This document shows positions 25,919 through 33,938 of a DNA stretch of 64,000 nt, piece by piece. The translations under genes were made by a program, and so were the position numbers. How positions within the stretch are numbered: the stretch's first letter is position 1; every line of letters begins with the position of its first letter. The notes below the pieces were generated by a model, which saw only the letters and a list, made by a program, of their open reading frames with translations, did no database searches and was not told where the DNA came from. Origin of the DNA: Herpetosiphon giganteus (GTDB taxonomy: Bacteria > Chloroflexota > Chloroflexia > Chloroflexales > Herpetosiphonaceae); the NCBI RefSeq assembly GCF_016907925.1, contig NZ_JAFBCZ010000001.1, forward strand, positions 248,001-312,000, given 5' to 3'.

Positions 25919-27265
25919 ATGGCGAAGAAACTAGAAATGCCCAAAATGGGCTACGATATGGTCGAAGGTACTTTGGCCAAATGGTTGAAACAGCCAGGCG
26001 ATGAAGTTTCGCGTGGTGAACCAATTGCTGAAGTCGAAACCGATAAGGTCACGATTGAAATCGAGGCTTTTGAGGCTGGCAAAATTATCAAGTTCTTGGT
26101 CAACGAAGGCGATACCGTGCCCGTCGGCGCGCCAATTGCCGAAATTGACGATGGCTCAGGCGATGACGAAGCCGAGGAATCGGAAGCAGCTAACGCCAGT
26201 GTCACCCCAGCCAGCGATGCTCCAGCAGTTGGCGAAGGTGCCGAAGCAGCCCCAACCGCTCCAGCAGTTGCCGCTCAACCAGAAAAAGTTGAGGCAGCGC
26301 CAGCTGAAAGTGCACCCGCTGAAGCGACAGGCCGCTTGGTGGCAACGCCAGCTGCTCGCGGTTTGGCCGAACAACGCGGCGTAAATTTGACAGGTCTCAA
26401 AGGCTCAGGCCCTGATGGCCGGATTGTCAAAGCCGATGTGTTGGCCGCTGCCAGCGCACCAAAAGCTGCGCCAGCCGCTGCCGCCGCACCTGCTGCTAGC
26501 GAACCAAAAGCTGCGCCTGCTGCACCAGCAGCATCGCCAGTGCCAGCCCCAGTTGGCTTGGTCTTTGCACCACCAGCACCAAACGCAGTCTACAGCGAAG
26601 AGCCACTTTCACGCTTGCGCCAAACCGCTGCCAAGCGCATGGTCGAAAGCCAACAACAAGTGCCACCATTCTTCGTTACGTCAACGATCGAAATGGATGC
26701 AATTCAAGAACTCTTGCCCAAGTTGCGTGAAGCTCACGGCGGCAAGCTTTCAGTTACCGAATTGCTGCTCAAAGCCTGTGCAATTGCCTTGAAGAAGTTC
26801 CCTTCGCTCAATGCAACCTTTGCTGGCGATAAGTTGTTGGTTCACAAAGATGTACACATCAGCGTGGCCGTGGCAACCGATGCCGGCTTGTTGGCTCCTG
26901 TCGTACGCAATTGCGATAGCTTGAGCCTCGGCGCAATCTCGAGCCAAATGCGCGATGTGATTAGCCGTACCCGCGAAGGCAAGGCTGGCCTCGACGATCT
27001 CCAAGGCGGTACATTCACCGTCAGCAACTTGGGGATGTTCGATGTCACCAACTTCATCGCGATTATCACGCCACCACAAAGCGCAATCTTGGCTGTCGGC
27101 AGCACAATTGCCACTCCAGTTGTCCGCGATGGTGAGATTGTGATTCGCCACTTGATGAATCTGACAGTTTCAGCCGACCACCGCGCAACCGATGGCGCAA
27201 CCGTTGCTCAGTTCTTGGTCGAACTCAAGAACTTGCTGCAAAATCCATTCAAGCTCTTGCTCTAA
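25919..27265 (+). CDS. pdhC: Dihydrolipoamide acetyltransferase (E2) of the 2-oxo-acid dehydrogenase complex
   Basis: 448 residues with the full E2 plan. One lipoyl domain (about 1-78) carries the lipoylated Lys43 in EVETDKVTIEI. A long Ala/Pro/Glu linker follows, then an E3/E1-binding domain (about 135-170, TPAARGLAEQRGVNL...GSGPDGRIVKADV), a second Ala/Pro linker, and the catalytic core with HRATDG near the C-terminus (His about 421). ATG 25919 is chosen because the protein then begins MAKKLEMPKMG, the normal start of a lipoyl domain; the frame is open further upstream to GTG 25841. No E3 (lipoamide dehydrogenase) gene follows, so E3 must come from elsewhere. Confidence 0.93.
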   Translation: MAKKLEMPKMGYDMVEGTLAKWLKQPGDEVSRGEPIAEVETDKVTIEIEAFEAGKIIKFLVNEGDTVPVGAPIAEIDDGSGDDEAEESEAANASVTPASDAPAVGEGAEAAPTAPAVAAQPEKVEAAPAESAPAEATGRLVATPAARGLAEQRGVNLTGLKGSGPDGRIVKADVLAAASAPKAAPAAAAAPAASEPKAAPAAPAASPVPAPVGLVFAPPAPNAVYSEEPLSRLRQTAAKRMVESQQQVPPFFVTSTIEMDAIQELLPKLREAHGGKLSVTELLLKACAIALKKFPSLNATFAGDKLLVHKDVHISVAVATDAGLLAPVVRNCDSLSLGAISSQMRDVISRTREGKAGLDDLQGGTFTVSNLGMFDVTNFIAIITPPQSAILAVGSTIATPVVRDGEIVIRHLMNLTVSADHRATDGATVAQFLVELKNLLQNPFKLLL

Positions 27266-27290
27266 AATTGTTGGGCAAAGCCTGAATGTT

Positions 27291-27327
27291 GCCTCTTGCT
27301 CGCTTCGGCGGGCGAGGGGCTTTTTTT
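27291..27327 (+). terminator. Terminator of the pdh operon
   Basis: A GC-rich stem (GCCTCTTGCTCGC with GGGCGAGGGGC) and a TTCGG-type loop precede seven Ts. Confidence 0.85.
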
Positions 27328-27690
27328 AAAGGATGAGGGATGAAGGATGAAGGATGAAGGCAAAAATTAGAAGTCAAAAGTCAAAATAAGAACATAGAAC
27401 AAAGAGCATAGAACATAGGGATCGGGGGCTGGGAATTAGAACAAGAATCAAAATAATCTGTGCAATCTGTGGCGAAAAACAATTATTCGTGGAATTCGGG
27501 CAATTCGTGGCGAAACGTAATCTTTGTGGGTTTTTAACGCAGAGGAAGTATGGCTATTGGCTATAGGCTTTGGGAACGATAATCAAACAAATCTGTGCAA
27601 TCTGTGGCTAAAAATAATTATTCGTGCAATTCGTGGCTAAAAAACTTAACCTTCGTGAATCAATTTCATCCTTCATCCCTCATCCTTCAT
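27328..27690. repeat. Intergenic filler of degenerate short repeats
   Basis: The same families as at 16.5 and 23.1 kb: GGATGA units at both ends, TCTGTGCAATCTGTGGC, TTCGTGGAATTCGGGC. The right end overlaps the last codons of the trmH-like gene. Confidence 0.8.
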
Positions 27691-28474
27691 ACTTTGCTCG
27701 ACGTTGTCGGGCGGCTTCGAACAACAGCACACTGCCTGCAATCGCAGCATTCAACGATTCGAGCGCGCCAAGCATGGGGATGGTGATGGTGCTAGCATAA
27801 CTGAGGGTTGTGCTCGAAACGCCATTTGCTTCGTTGCCAATAATTAGCACACTTGGTTGGCGCAGATCAGCCTGATCATAGGCCAGCGGCGAATCTTGCA
27901 CCGCAGCAAAACGTTGCGGACAATGCGCAATCAAGGGCAAAGCGTTTTCCCAATGCAGGCCATCGACGATTGGCAAGCGGAAGTGCACGCCCATGCCCGA
28001 GCGCACAACCTTGGGACTCCACACATCGGCAGTGCCTTGCAAACAGAGCACTTGGCCAACGCCAGCTGCTTCTGCTGAGCGCAACAGCGTGCCAACATTG
28101 CCAGGATCTTGAACCCCATCGAGCATCAAAATTAACGATGCTGGTTGGCTGCTGATTTGAGGCATTGGCACAGCAGCAATAATCCCTTGCGGTGTTTCAA
28201 CATCGCTAATTCCCGCCAGAATTGCTGGAGTTGTTGCAAACGCATTGGGCAATAGAGCCAGCTGATCGAGCAATTGCTGACCGCGCTCAGTGCTTGCCAA
28301 TTGCTCAGCCACATACATCAGCACGCTTGGTTGGCCAACATGCAGCGCTTCGGCGACTAACCGCACCCCTTCAACAACAAACCTGCGCTCGTTGTGACGA
28401 TCCTTGCGGGAACGCACCAATGAGCGCAGGTATTTAACGTGATGATTAGCAGTGCTGGTAATGAGGTCGCTCAC
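27680..28474 (-). CDS. TrmH/SpoU-family RNA 2'-O-methyltransferase
   Basis: 264 residues. A small N-terminal substrate-binding domain (about 1-100, ITSTANHHVKYLRSLVRSRKDR) is followed by the SPOUT knot. Motif 1 is LDGVQDPGNVGTLLRSAEA (about 117), motif 2 is VLIIGNEANGVS (about 209), and motif 3 is IPMLGALESLNAAIAGSVLLFE (about 231). It methylates a ribose in rRNA or tRNA; the exact site cannot be assigned. The start is GTG 28474, 18 nt after rplT, so it is the last gene of the infC-rpmI-rplT operon. The stop codon and last residues fall in a GGATGA-type filler repeat. Confidence 0.88.
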   Translation of the reverse strand: MSDLITSTANHHVKYLRSLVRSRKDRHNERRFVVEGVRLVAEALHVGQPSVLMYVAEQLASTERGQQLLDQLALLPNAFATTPAILAGISDVETPQGIIAAVPMPQISSQPASLILMLDGVQDPGNVGTLLRSAEAAGVGQVLCLQGTADVWSPKVVRSGMGVHFRLPIVDGLHWENALPLIAHCPQRFAAVQDSPLAYDQADLRQPSVLIIGNEANGVSSTTLSYASTITIPMLGALESLNAAIAGSVLLFEAARQRRAKYEG

Positions 28475-28492
28475 GCAGCACCGTGCCTTGAA

Positions 28493-28849
28493 CTAGGCCA
28501 AAGCTTGCTTGGCTTGCGCAACAATTGCCGTGAAAGCGGCAGCATCGCGTACAGCCAAGTCGGCCAATTGGCGGCGATCGATTAAGATCCCAGCTTTGTT
28601 CAAGCCATTGATCAAGTTGCTATAGCTCAAACCGTTCAAGCGGGCAGCAGCGTTGATCCGCACGATCCACAAGCGGCGGAAATCGCGTTTGCGGTTACGG
28701 CGGTCGCGGTAGGCATAGGCCAGCGCCTTCATCACTGCTTCGTGAGCGGTTTTATAGTTGTGTGAACGGCTGCCGCGGAAACCCTTGGCTTGATTCAAAA
28801 GCTTCTTGTGACGCTTGTGCGTCATAATGCCACGTTTGATACGTGCCAT
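28493..28849 (-). CDS. rplT: 50S ribosomal protein L20
   Basis: 118 residues, matching L20 along its whole length. It has the basic N-terminal arm ([20 protein letters not shown]), the [20 protein letters not shown] core and the C-terminal LADLAV. L20 is needed for early 50S assembly and in many bacteria represses its own operon. The start has GGAGGT about 6 nt upstream. Confidence 0.97.
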   Translation of the reverse strand: MARIKRGIMTHKRHKKLLNQAKGFRGSRSHNYKTAHEAVMKALAYAYRDRRNRKRDFRRLWIVRINAAARLNGLSYSNLINGLNKAGILIDRRQLADLAVRDAAAFTAIVAQAKQALA

Positions 28850-28962
28850 CGAGATACCTCCAAATTGAGTACAGACAACGTGCTGGCGAGACGGTACAGG
28901 AGCATTGCAAGCTTGTAACCCTGATCCCGCTGCGAACCAGCACTACGTTTCCGACGAACGAA

Positions 28963-29166
28963 CTATTTCAGGCCGTAAGGCAATGAGCGTTGCAGACGTT
29001 TCACGTCTGATGGGCTCACTGGGAACATCTTATCGAGCGCCTGCTTGACCCGGGTTGATTTGCGGCGGCGGAAGTGGCTTTTGCCACCCTTGGTACGCAT
29101 AATTTTACCGGTGCCAGTGATTTTGAAGCGGCGTTTAGCCTGCTTGTTGGTCTTCATCTTCGGCAT
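28963..29166 (-). CDS. rpmI: 50S ribosomal protein L35
   Basis: 67 residues, starting [18 protein letters not shown] and ending in the usual [10 protein letters not shown] region. ATG 29166 gives the universal MPKMKT start. AGGAG lies 12 nt upstream, a long spacing. The upstream TTG 29175 would put the SD at 3 nt and adds residues not found in the family. The start overlaps the 3' end of infC by 32 nt in another frame. Confidence 0.95.
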   Translation of the reverse strand: MPKMKTNKQAKRRFKITGTGKIMRTKGGKSHFRRRKSTRVKQALDKMFPVSPSDVKRLQRSLPYGLK

Positions 29167-29749
29167 CGAAATCAATATCTCCTAATGATGGTGATGGTGG
29201 AGCCGGTTTGTCGCTACGTTTCGCAGGTTGTTGCGTTTTGCTTGGTGATGGGGCCATGATCAACGAATAGGCCCGACCTTCGAGCGTGGGTTTTTGCTCA
29301 AGCACCCCATGATCGCGTAAATCTTCAGCAATTTGCTCAAGCATATCGCGGCCAATTTCAGGGTGAGTGATTTCGCGCCCACGGAAACGTACCGAGAACT
29401 TCACTTTGTGCCCTTCTTCGAGGAAACGGCGAGCATTGTTCACCTTTACCTGCAAGTCATGGGTGTCGGTGCGCGGCTGCATGCGAATCTCTTTCAGTTC
29501 GACCTGTTTTTGATTCTTGCGGGCTTCGCGTTCTTTCTTGGTTTGCTCGTAGCGGTACTTGCCGTAATCCATGAGGCGGCAAACCGGCGGGCTAGCATTC
29601 GGGGCAACCTCAACCAAGTCGAGATCGCGGTCATGGGCCATGTCGAGCGCATCACGAGTCGTGATGATCCCAACTTGCTCCCCGTTTTCGTCGATCAGAC
29701 GCACTTCGCGCACGCGAATCCGATTATTGATTCGTAGCTTGTCTCTGAT
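29135..29749 (-). CDS. infC: Translation initiation factor IF-3, with an AUC start codon
   Basis: 204 residues. The protein starts [19 protein letters not shown], the usual IF3 N-terminal domain. The linker ([19 protein letters not shown]) and C-terminal domain ([15 protein letters not shown]) follow, with a Pro/Ser/Asp-rich tail of about 35 residues. No ATG, GTG or TTG fits: the next in-frame one upstream (TTG 29833) lies in the promoter -10 box. AAGGAG sits 6 nt before an ATC at 29747-29749 that encodes the first residue of the conserved IRDKLR. IF3 genes often use AUU, AUC or AUA, which lets IF3 repress its own translation. It is the first gene of infC-rpmI-rplT-trmH. Confidence 0.92.
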   Translation of the reverse strand: MRDKLRINNRIRVREVRLIDENGEQVGIITTRDALDMAHDRDLDLVEVAPNASPPVCRLMDYGKYRYEQTKKEREARKNQKQVELKEIRMQPRTDTHDLQVKVNNARRFLEEGHKVKFSVRFRGREITHPEIGRDMLEQIAEDLRDHGVLEQKPTLEGRAYSLIMAPSPSKTQQPAKRSDKPAPPSPSLGDIDFDAEDEDQQAG

Positions 29750-29790
29750 AGGAGGCTCCTTCCAAAAAAGGACATCAAAACACAACAAAG

Positions 29791-29819
29791 CCCTAAACGC
29801 GACCTCATCAGCGTTAGGG
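29791..29819 (-). promoter_or_regulatory. Leader hairpin of the infC operon
   Basis: CCCTAACGC pairs with GCGTTTAGGG (one bulged base) and a T-rich stretch follows (CTTTGTTGTGTTTT, then TTTTTT at 29764-29769). It lies between the predicted transcription start and the infC SD. The layout suits an attenuator, as known for L20-controlled infC leaders in other bacteria. Confidence 0.5.
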
Positions 29820-29832
29820 TGTTGGCTCGCCA

Positions 29833-29861
29833 ACTATAGCATAATCTTCGGCATAAGTCAA
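29833..29861 (-). promoter_or_regulatory. Promoter of the infC operon
   Basis: On the minus strand TTGACT (29856-29861), a 17-nt spacer, then TATAGT (29833-29838) preceded by TGC, an extended -10. Transcription would begin near 29826, giving a leader of about 77 nt. Confidence 0.75.
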
Positions 29862-29921
29862 AGATTTTCTGGCTTTATATGATTAATCTTAATAAAACAA
29901 CACAAATGTTTGGCAAGCCTG

Positions 29922-29930
29922 TGCTATACT
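29922..29930 (+). promoter_or_regulatory. Extended -10 promoter of the RusA-like gene
   Basis: TGCTATACT on the plus strand, about 40 nt before the chosen GTG start. No clear -35 is visible. Confidence 0.45.
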
Positions 29931-29969
29931 AAACCAATGCGTTGCGACTGGCGCTGTCTGGAGGGGCAT

Positions 29970-30386
29970 GTGGTTGTTCAATTTAGTTTGCCATTACCAC
30001 CATCAATCAATAGCCAATATGTATCGGTTGGTAATCGCCGCGTCTTGAGCCGCGAAGCCCAAACCTTTAAACGCCAGGTCAAACGCCACTTGGCCATGCT
30101 CCAGCAACGCGATACCATCTCCGAGCAGTTTTTAGCTCTCGCCCAAAAAGGCTATTTGGCCTTGTTTCTCGATTTTTATTTTGAAACGCCGCTGCGCCGC
30201 GACCTTGATGGCGGCCTCAAAATTACCCAAGATAGTATCTGCACCAGTCTTGGCATTAACGATAATCGCGTGGTCGATATTCATCTGGTCAAACGCATCG
30301 ATCCCTTGCATCCACGGCTCGAAGTCGAGCTAGAAGCCCTCAGCGATTGGCAATTTGAACACGATCGTGAAGTACTCATCAAATAA
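29970..30386 (+). CDS. RusA-family Holliday-junction-resolvase-like endonuclease
   Basis: About 138 residues. The family signature is clear: the N-terminal FSLPLPPSINSQY, the RRDLDGGLKITQDSICTSLGI motif with acidic residues and the essential Lys, then INDNRVVDIHLVKRI. RusA-type enzymes cut Holliday junctions as dimers; many homologues are of phage origin. The start is uncertain. GTG 29970 follows a GGAGGGG at 3-4 nt, while ATG 29937 would lie almost at the transcription start. It is a single gene, divergent from the infC operon, and ends at a bidirectional terminator. Confidence 0.82.
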   Translation: MVVQFSLPLPPSINSQYVSVGNRRVLSREAQTFKRQVKRHLAMLQQRDTISEQFLALAQKGYLALFLDFYFETPLRRDLDGGLKITQDSICTSLGINDNRVVDIHLVKRIDPLHPRLEVELEALSDWQFEHDREVLIK

Positions 30387-30394
30387 CGAAAAAC

Positions 30395-30423
30395 AAAACC
30401 CCGCTCGGTTGAGCGGGGTTTTT
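30395..30423. terminator. Bidirectional terminator between the RusA-like gene and the surface protein gene
   Basis: AAAACCCCGCTC-ggtt-GAGCGGGGTTTTT, a perfect stem with A and T runs on both sides, lies between two convergent genes. Confidence 0.92.
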
Positions 30424-30444
30424 GCTAGTTTCAGACGCTGCGAG

Positions 30445-32886
30445 TTAGATCCGGGTCATTTCGCGGCGAACCCGCACAATGTGGACTAACATCGTCATTG
30501 CAAAGAGCACAAAGCCGGTGGCTGGAATACCCATGTTGGTAGCAGGATTGCTCGTCCCAACATCGGTTACTGTGCCACCATCGCCATTGCCTTGGCCGCT
30601 GCCAACGCCGGTATTTGGCGTGACAGTTGCGGGGTTAGCGGTTGCGGCTCCGCCGCTGCCAGCGGTCGCATTTGGCACGGTTGTGGTGCTACCTGCAGGC
30701 GCTGCCCCAACCACCAAGACGCTCGAAATGTTCGAGTAGATTGGCTGAGCCAAGCCAGTGAAGTTCAACTGGGCTTGGTTCACAATGCGGGTTTGCGCTG
30801 CCACGCCATCTTTGATCTTGACTGGAATCATAATCGTCAAGGTTTGGCCAGCTGGCAAGACCCCTACGCGAACCGTAATTTGATTGCCTTGTTGCTCAAC
30901 GCGGGCATTTTGGTCACTGACCTTGATTGGGCCATTGGTTTCCAAGTTGCTTGGCAATTGATCAACCACAACCACATCACGCATCGTCCCAGCATTCAAC
31001 GAATTGGTTGGGCTGATGATCGTAATTGTGTAGACCAAGCTTTCGCCTGCGAAGCGGCTGCCCCAATCGCTCTTCTTCTGGAACTGCAAGCCAGTCACGA
31101 TTGGATCAGTGACGAAGCCAGCAGGATTGGTTGGAGTTGCGGTTGCTGGAGCAGGTGCATTGGTTGGTTGACTGCCAGCAGGTGCATTGGTAGCTGAAGC
31201 CACTGGTGCGCCTGGCCGTGGCGTTGCGGTTGGGTTACTACCACCACCAGGCCGTGGCGTTGCCGTAGCGACTGGTGCGCCTGGCCGTGGCGTTGCGGTT
31301 GGGTTGATTGGTGGAACAACCGTGGCAACTGGCACGTTGGTTGCTGGCACTGAAGTAATATCAGGCCGTGGCGTATTGCTTGGCTGATTTGGCTGTGGTG
31401 TATTGGTTGGTTGGTTTGGCCGTGGCGTATTGTTTGGCCGCGGCGTATTGTTTGGCCGAGTCGTAACCGGCACGCTCGTGTTGACAATCGGCGTAACTGG
31501 CGTGTTCACAATCGGCGTAACTGGCGTGTTCACAATCGGCGTAACTGGTGTGTTCACAATCGGCGTAACTGGTGTGTTCACAATTGGTGTTACTGGCGTA
31601 TTGACAATCGGCGTAACTGGTGTGCCATTGCCTGGCGTGATAGTCACGATAATTGGTGTATTTGGCGTAGTCGTAATCACAATTGGGGTAAAGCTTGGGC
31701 CAGCAGTCCCAATGGTGGTCGTTGGCAAGGTATCCGGTACGATCACAGTGTCGCTTGCTTGCAACGTACGGTTAGCAGCTGAAGCGCTTGCCGTATTGAC
31801 GATACTGGTGCCTGGCGCAACACTGGCATTCACTTGCACTTGGATGGTAACCACAATTGGATTACCAGCGGTCACGGTACCATTACAGTTGACCGTCGCG
31901 CCACCAACACAGGTTGCTGAGCCAAGCGCTTGGACAGCAATAAAGGTTACTTGGCTTGGTAATTGGTCAATAATCGTAACTGAGCGCGACGTTTGGCCAT
32001 CACCATTATCTTGGAAACTTACCGTGATGATATAACTAAACGTCTCTCCAGGCTGAACGAGCGCCCGTGAACTACTCTTAGCCACAGCAATTGGTTCAGA
32101 TGAAGGTAAGGTTGTTTCGGTTGCGGTTGCAGTTGTAATATCAGTTGGAACAGTTGCAATCGGTGTTTCTGGGGTAAGCGTAACGACACCAGTAATTGTA
32201 CCGGTTGGGGTCAGTTCTGGTGGAATCGTATCAGTCGGAATAATAAGTGACGTTGGCGTTACACATGGATCTGGGGTTTGCCCCAAAGGTCGGTGCAAAC
32301 GGGCGCTCCCACCCATGCCACCGCGAATAGCAGTTGGGCTAACCACATTGGTTGCGGTTGGGCTGACCACCGTCGTGATGGTTGGCGTAACCACGCTGGT
32401 TGAGGTTGGCAACTCAGGCGTGTCGGTCACACTTGGCGTATCCGTTGGCAAGCCAGGCGTGTCGGTCACACTTGGCGTATCCGTTGGCGAAATCACGCCG
32501 GTTGGCGTATCGGTCACACTTGGGGTATCGGTTGGAGTGCCCGGCGTGCCCGGTGTCGGATAGCTTGTTGCGGTCTCGGTTGGCGTGTTGGTTGGTTCTG
32601 CGGTTGGACAAGGTGTTATCAACGGCGTTTCAGTTGGCACCGGATAGGTCTGGGTAGCCGTTGGCGGCAGTGGAGTTACTGGTGTAGCCGCCGATGTTGG
32701 CCGAGGCGTGGTTTGAGCCTGAGCATTAAATGGAAAAATAGCACTGCTAATCGCGGCTAATAATGGCGTTGCCATCATAATGATGCTAACAACCAGCGCT
32801 GTTAACTCCCAGATTGTCCAGCGAACTTTGCCTTTACCTCGTTCGCGGAGGGATGTCGGGCGTTGCCGACGAAAAAAAGATTTCAT
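30445..32886 (-). CDS. Cell-surface protein with DUF11 domains, Thr/Pro repeats and an IPATG sorting-signal-like C-terminus
   Basis: 813 residues. An N-terminal basic segment and a hydrophobic helix (ELTALVVSIIMMATPLLAAI) act as signal. A long Thr/Pro-rich region (about 60-245, with SVTDTPG-type repeats) leads to a DUF11-like beta domain (about 268-385). Then come six NTPVTPIV repeats and more low-complexity linker, and a second DUF11-like domain (about 595-705). The C-terminus reads MGIPATGFVLFAMTMLVHIV followed by RVRREMTRI. That is an LPxTG-like pentapeptide (IPATG), a hydrophobic stretch and a basic tail, the layout of a sortase substrate. The gene directly upstream encodes a sortase, so they are likely enzyme and substrate. 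This protein probably forms a stalk-like surface structure. Confidence 0.82.
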   Translation of the reverse strand: MKSFFRRQRPTSLRERGKGKVRWTIWELTALVVSIIMMATPLLAAISSAIFPFNAQAQTTPRPTSAATPVTPLPPTATQTYPVPTETPLITPCPTAEPTNTPTETATSYPTPGTPGTPTDTPSVTDTPTGVISPTDTPSVTDTPGLPTDTPSVTDTPELPTSTSVVTPTITTVVSPTATNVVSPTAIRGGMGGSARLHRPLGQTPDPCVTPTSLIIPTDTIPPELTPTGTITGVVTLTPETPIATVPTDITTATATETTLPSSEPIAVAKSSSRALVQPGETFSYIITVSFQDNGDGQTSRSVTIIDQLPSQVTFIAVQALGSATCVGGATVNCNGTVTAGNPIVVTIQVQVNASVAPGTSIVNTASASAANRTLQASDTVIVPDTLPTTTIGTAGPSFTPIVITTTPNTPIIVTITPGNGTPVTPIVNTPVTPIVNTPVTPIVNTPVTPIVNTPVTPIVNTPVTPIVNTSVPVTTRPNNTPRPNNTPRPNQPTNTPQPNQPSNTPRPDITSVPATNVPVATVVPPINPTATPRPGAPVATATPRPGGGSNPTATPRPGAPVASATNAPAGSQPTNAPAPATATPTNPAGFVTDPIVTGLQFQKKSDWGSRFAGESLVYTITIISPTNSLNAGTMRDVVVVDQLPSNLETNGPIKVSDQNARVEQQGNQITVRVGVLPAGQTLTIMIPVKIKDGVAAQTRIVNQAQLNFTGLAQPIYSNISSVLVVGAAPAGSTTTVPNATAGSGGAATANPATVTPNTGVGSGQGNGDGGTVTDVGTSNPATNMGIPATGFVLFAMTMLVHIVRVRREMTRI
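31484..31627. repeat. Six 24-bp tandem repeats inside the surface protein gene
   Basis: Unit ACAATCGGCGTAACTGGCGT plus 4 nt, repeated six times with few changes and encoding NTPVTPIV. Copy number is likely to vary between strains. Confidence 0.85.
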
Positions 32887-32916
32887 GCGAAACCCCTCGA
32901 TCTATTGCCTCCGCAA

Positions 32917-33825
32917 TTAAGAGGAGAGCGCTGCCTGATCAATCAGCCGAGCTTTGACAACCAACCGTTGGGTGTCCCAAGCAGTACACGTGATCATCGT
33001 GATCATTGCTTGCTCGGTTGGATACATCACTTCGACTTGGTTTGGCCAAACTTGTTGAATAGTTTGGACTTGATAGTGATAACGAGTATCAGCTGTTTCA
33101 ACATAAATATCGTGGCCCAGCTGAAGTTCGTTCAGTCGGCCAAAGACACTGCCACGAATGCCAGCATGCCCCGCAAAAACAGTATTGCCTTTGCCCGGTA
33201 AGGCGGTGCCATGATGATAGCCTACCGCATAATCGGCAACTTCCCAAATTCCATCACGCAAAAAGACTTCGTGGATCGGACTATCGAGTTGCATTGTTGG
33301 CACGATAATCCGTTTTGGCACAAGACTCATGGGATCAGGCGTTGGGGTTGGCGTTGCAGGTTGTAAAATAAACCCTTGCGCAGGCTCGAGATAATCTGGG
33401 GCCGCAGCACTAATCGCTGGCGCAATCACTGGGAGTTGTTGCCCCAAAACCTGATCAAGTTCGGCGGCACTGGCTCCAGGTGCAAGTGCTTCCCAAACTG
33501 GGGCTGGAGCAGATGGATTGCTGCGCGCATACCACCAATCGCGGCCATAGATATTGACCACCCAATAACCAAAGAAAACGATCACACCAATGATTAACAA
33601 GCGTTCTGAGCGCACTAAAATAGCATCAAGCACCCCACGGAAACGGTACCCTTGAAGTGCAGTCTTACGCTCTTCTTTGAGCGAACGAAGTTGGGCAGGT
33701 CGATGCAATGACGAACGCACTGGTGGTGGTGCTGCCAGCAATTCTTGAAGCAAGCCCAAATCGTCGTGTGTCGAATCGATGGTTGGCGGTTGTACCACTA
33801 CAAACTCGTACTCTATATGCTTCAA
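32917..33825 (-). CDS. Sortase
   Basis: 302 residues. The N-terminal cytoplasmic part (about 1-70) is followed by a transmembrane helix (LLIIGVIVFFGYWVV, about 77-92), a spacer, then a sortase beta-barrel from about 165. The catalytic residues are visible: His in NTVFAGHAG (about 218), Cys in MITMITCTAW (about 281) and Arg in QRLVVKARL (about 289). It would cleave an LPxTG-like motif and attach the protein to the envelope. The next gene (31 nt on) encodes a protein ending in IPATG plus a membrane tail. I cannot assign the class (D or E) with certainty. The only in-frame start near the beginning is TTG 33825, preceded by AGGG. Confidence 0.88.
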   Translation of the reverse strand: MKHIEYEFVVVQPPTIDSTHDDLGLLQELLAAPPPVRSSLHRPAQLRSLKEERKTALQGYRFRGVLDAILVRSERLLIIGVIVFFGYWVVNIYGRDWWYARSNPSAPAPVWEALAPGASAAELDQVLGQQLPVIAPAISAAAPDYLEPAQGFILQPATPTPTPDPMSLVPKRIIVPTMQLDSPIHEVFLRDGIWEVADYAVGYHHGTALPGKGNTVFAGHAGIRGSVFGRLNELQLGHDIYVETADTRYHYQVQTIQQVWPNQVEVMYPTEQAMITMITCTAWDTQRLVVKARLIDQAALSS

Positions 33826-33938
33826 TCATCCCTAGAATGGCGCAAATTATATAGCTCTCTTTACAATTGCGCAATAGGACTAAAAGGCTACAAATCACGC
33901 TAAAGCGATCGTTTAACCCGTTATTGTCAAGCAAATTC

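Noticed and set aside
31484-31627. Regular 24-bp repeats resembling a repeat array
   Set aside because: They are in frame inside the surface protein gene, contiguous without spacers, and encode NTPVTPIV.
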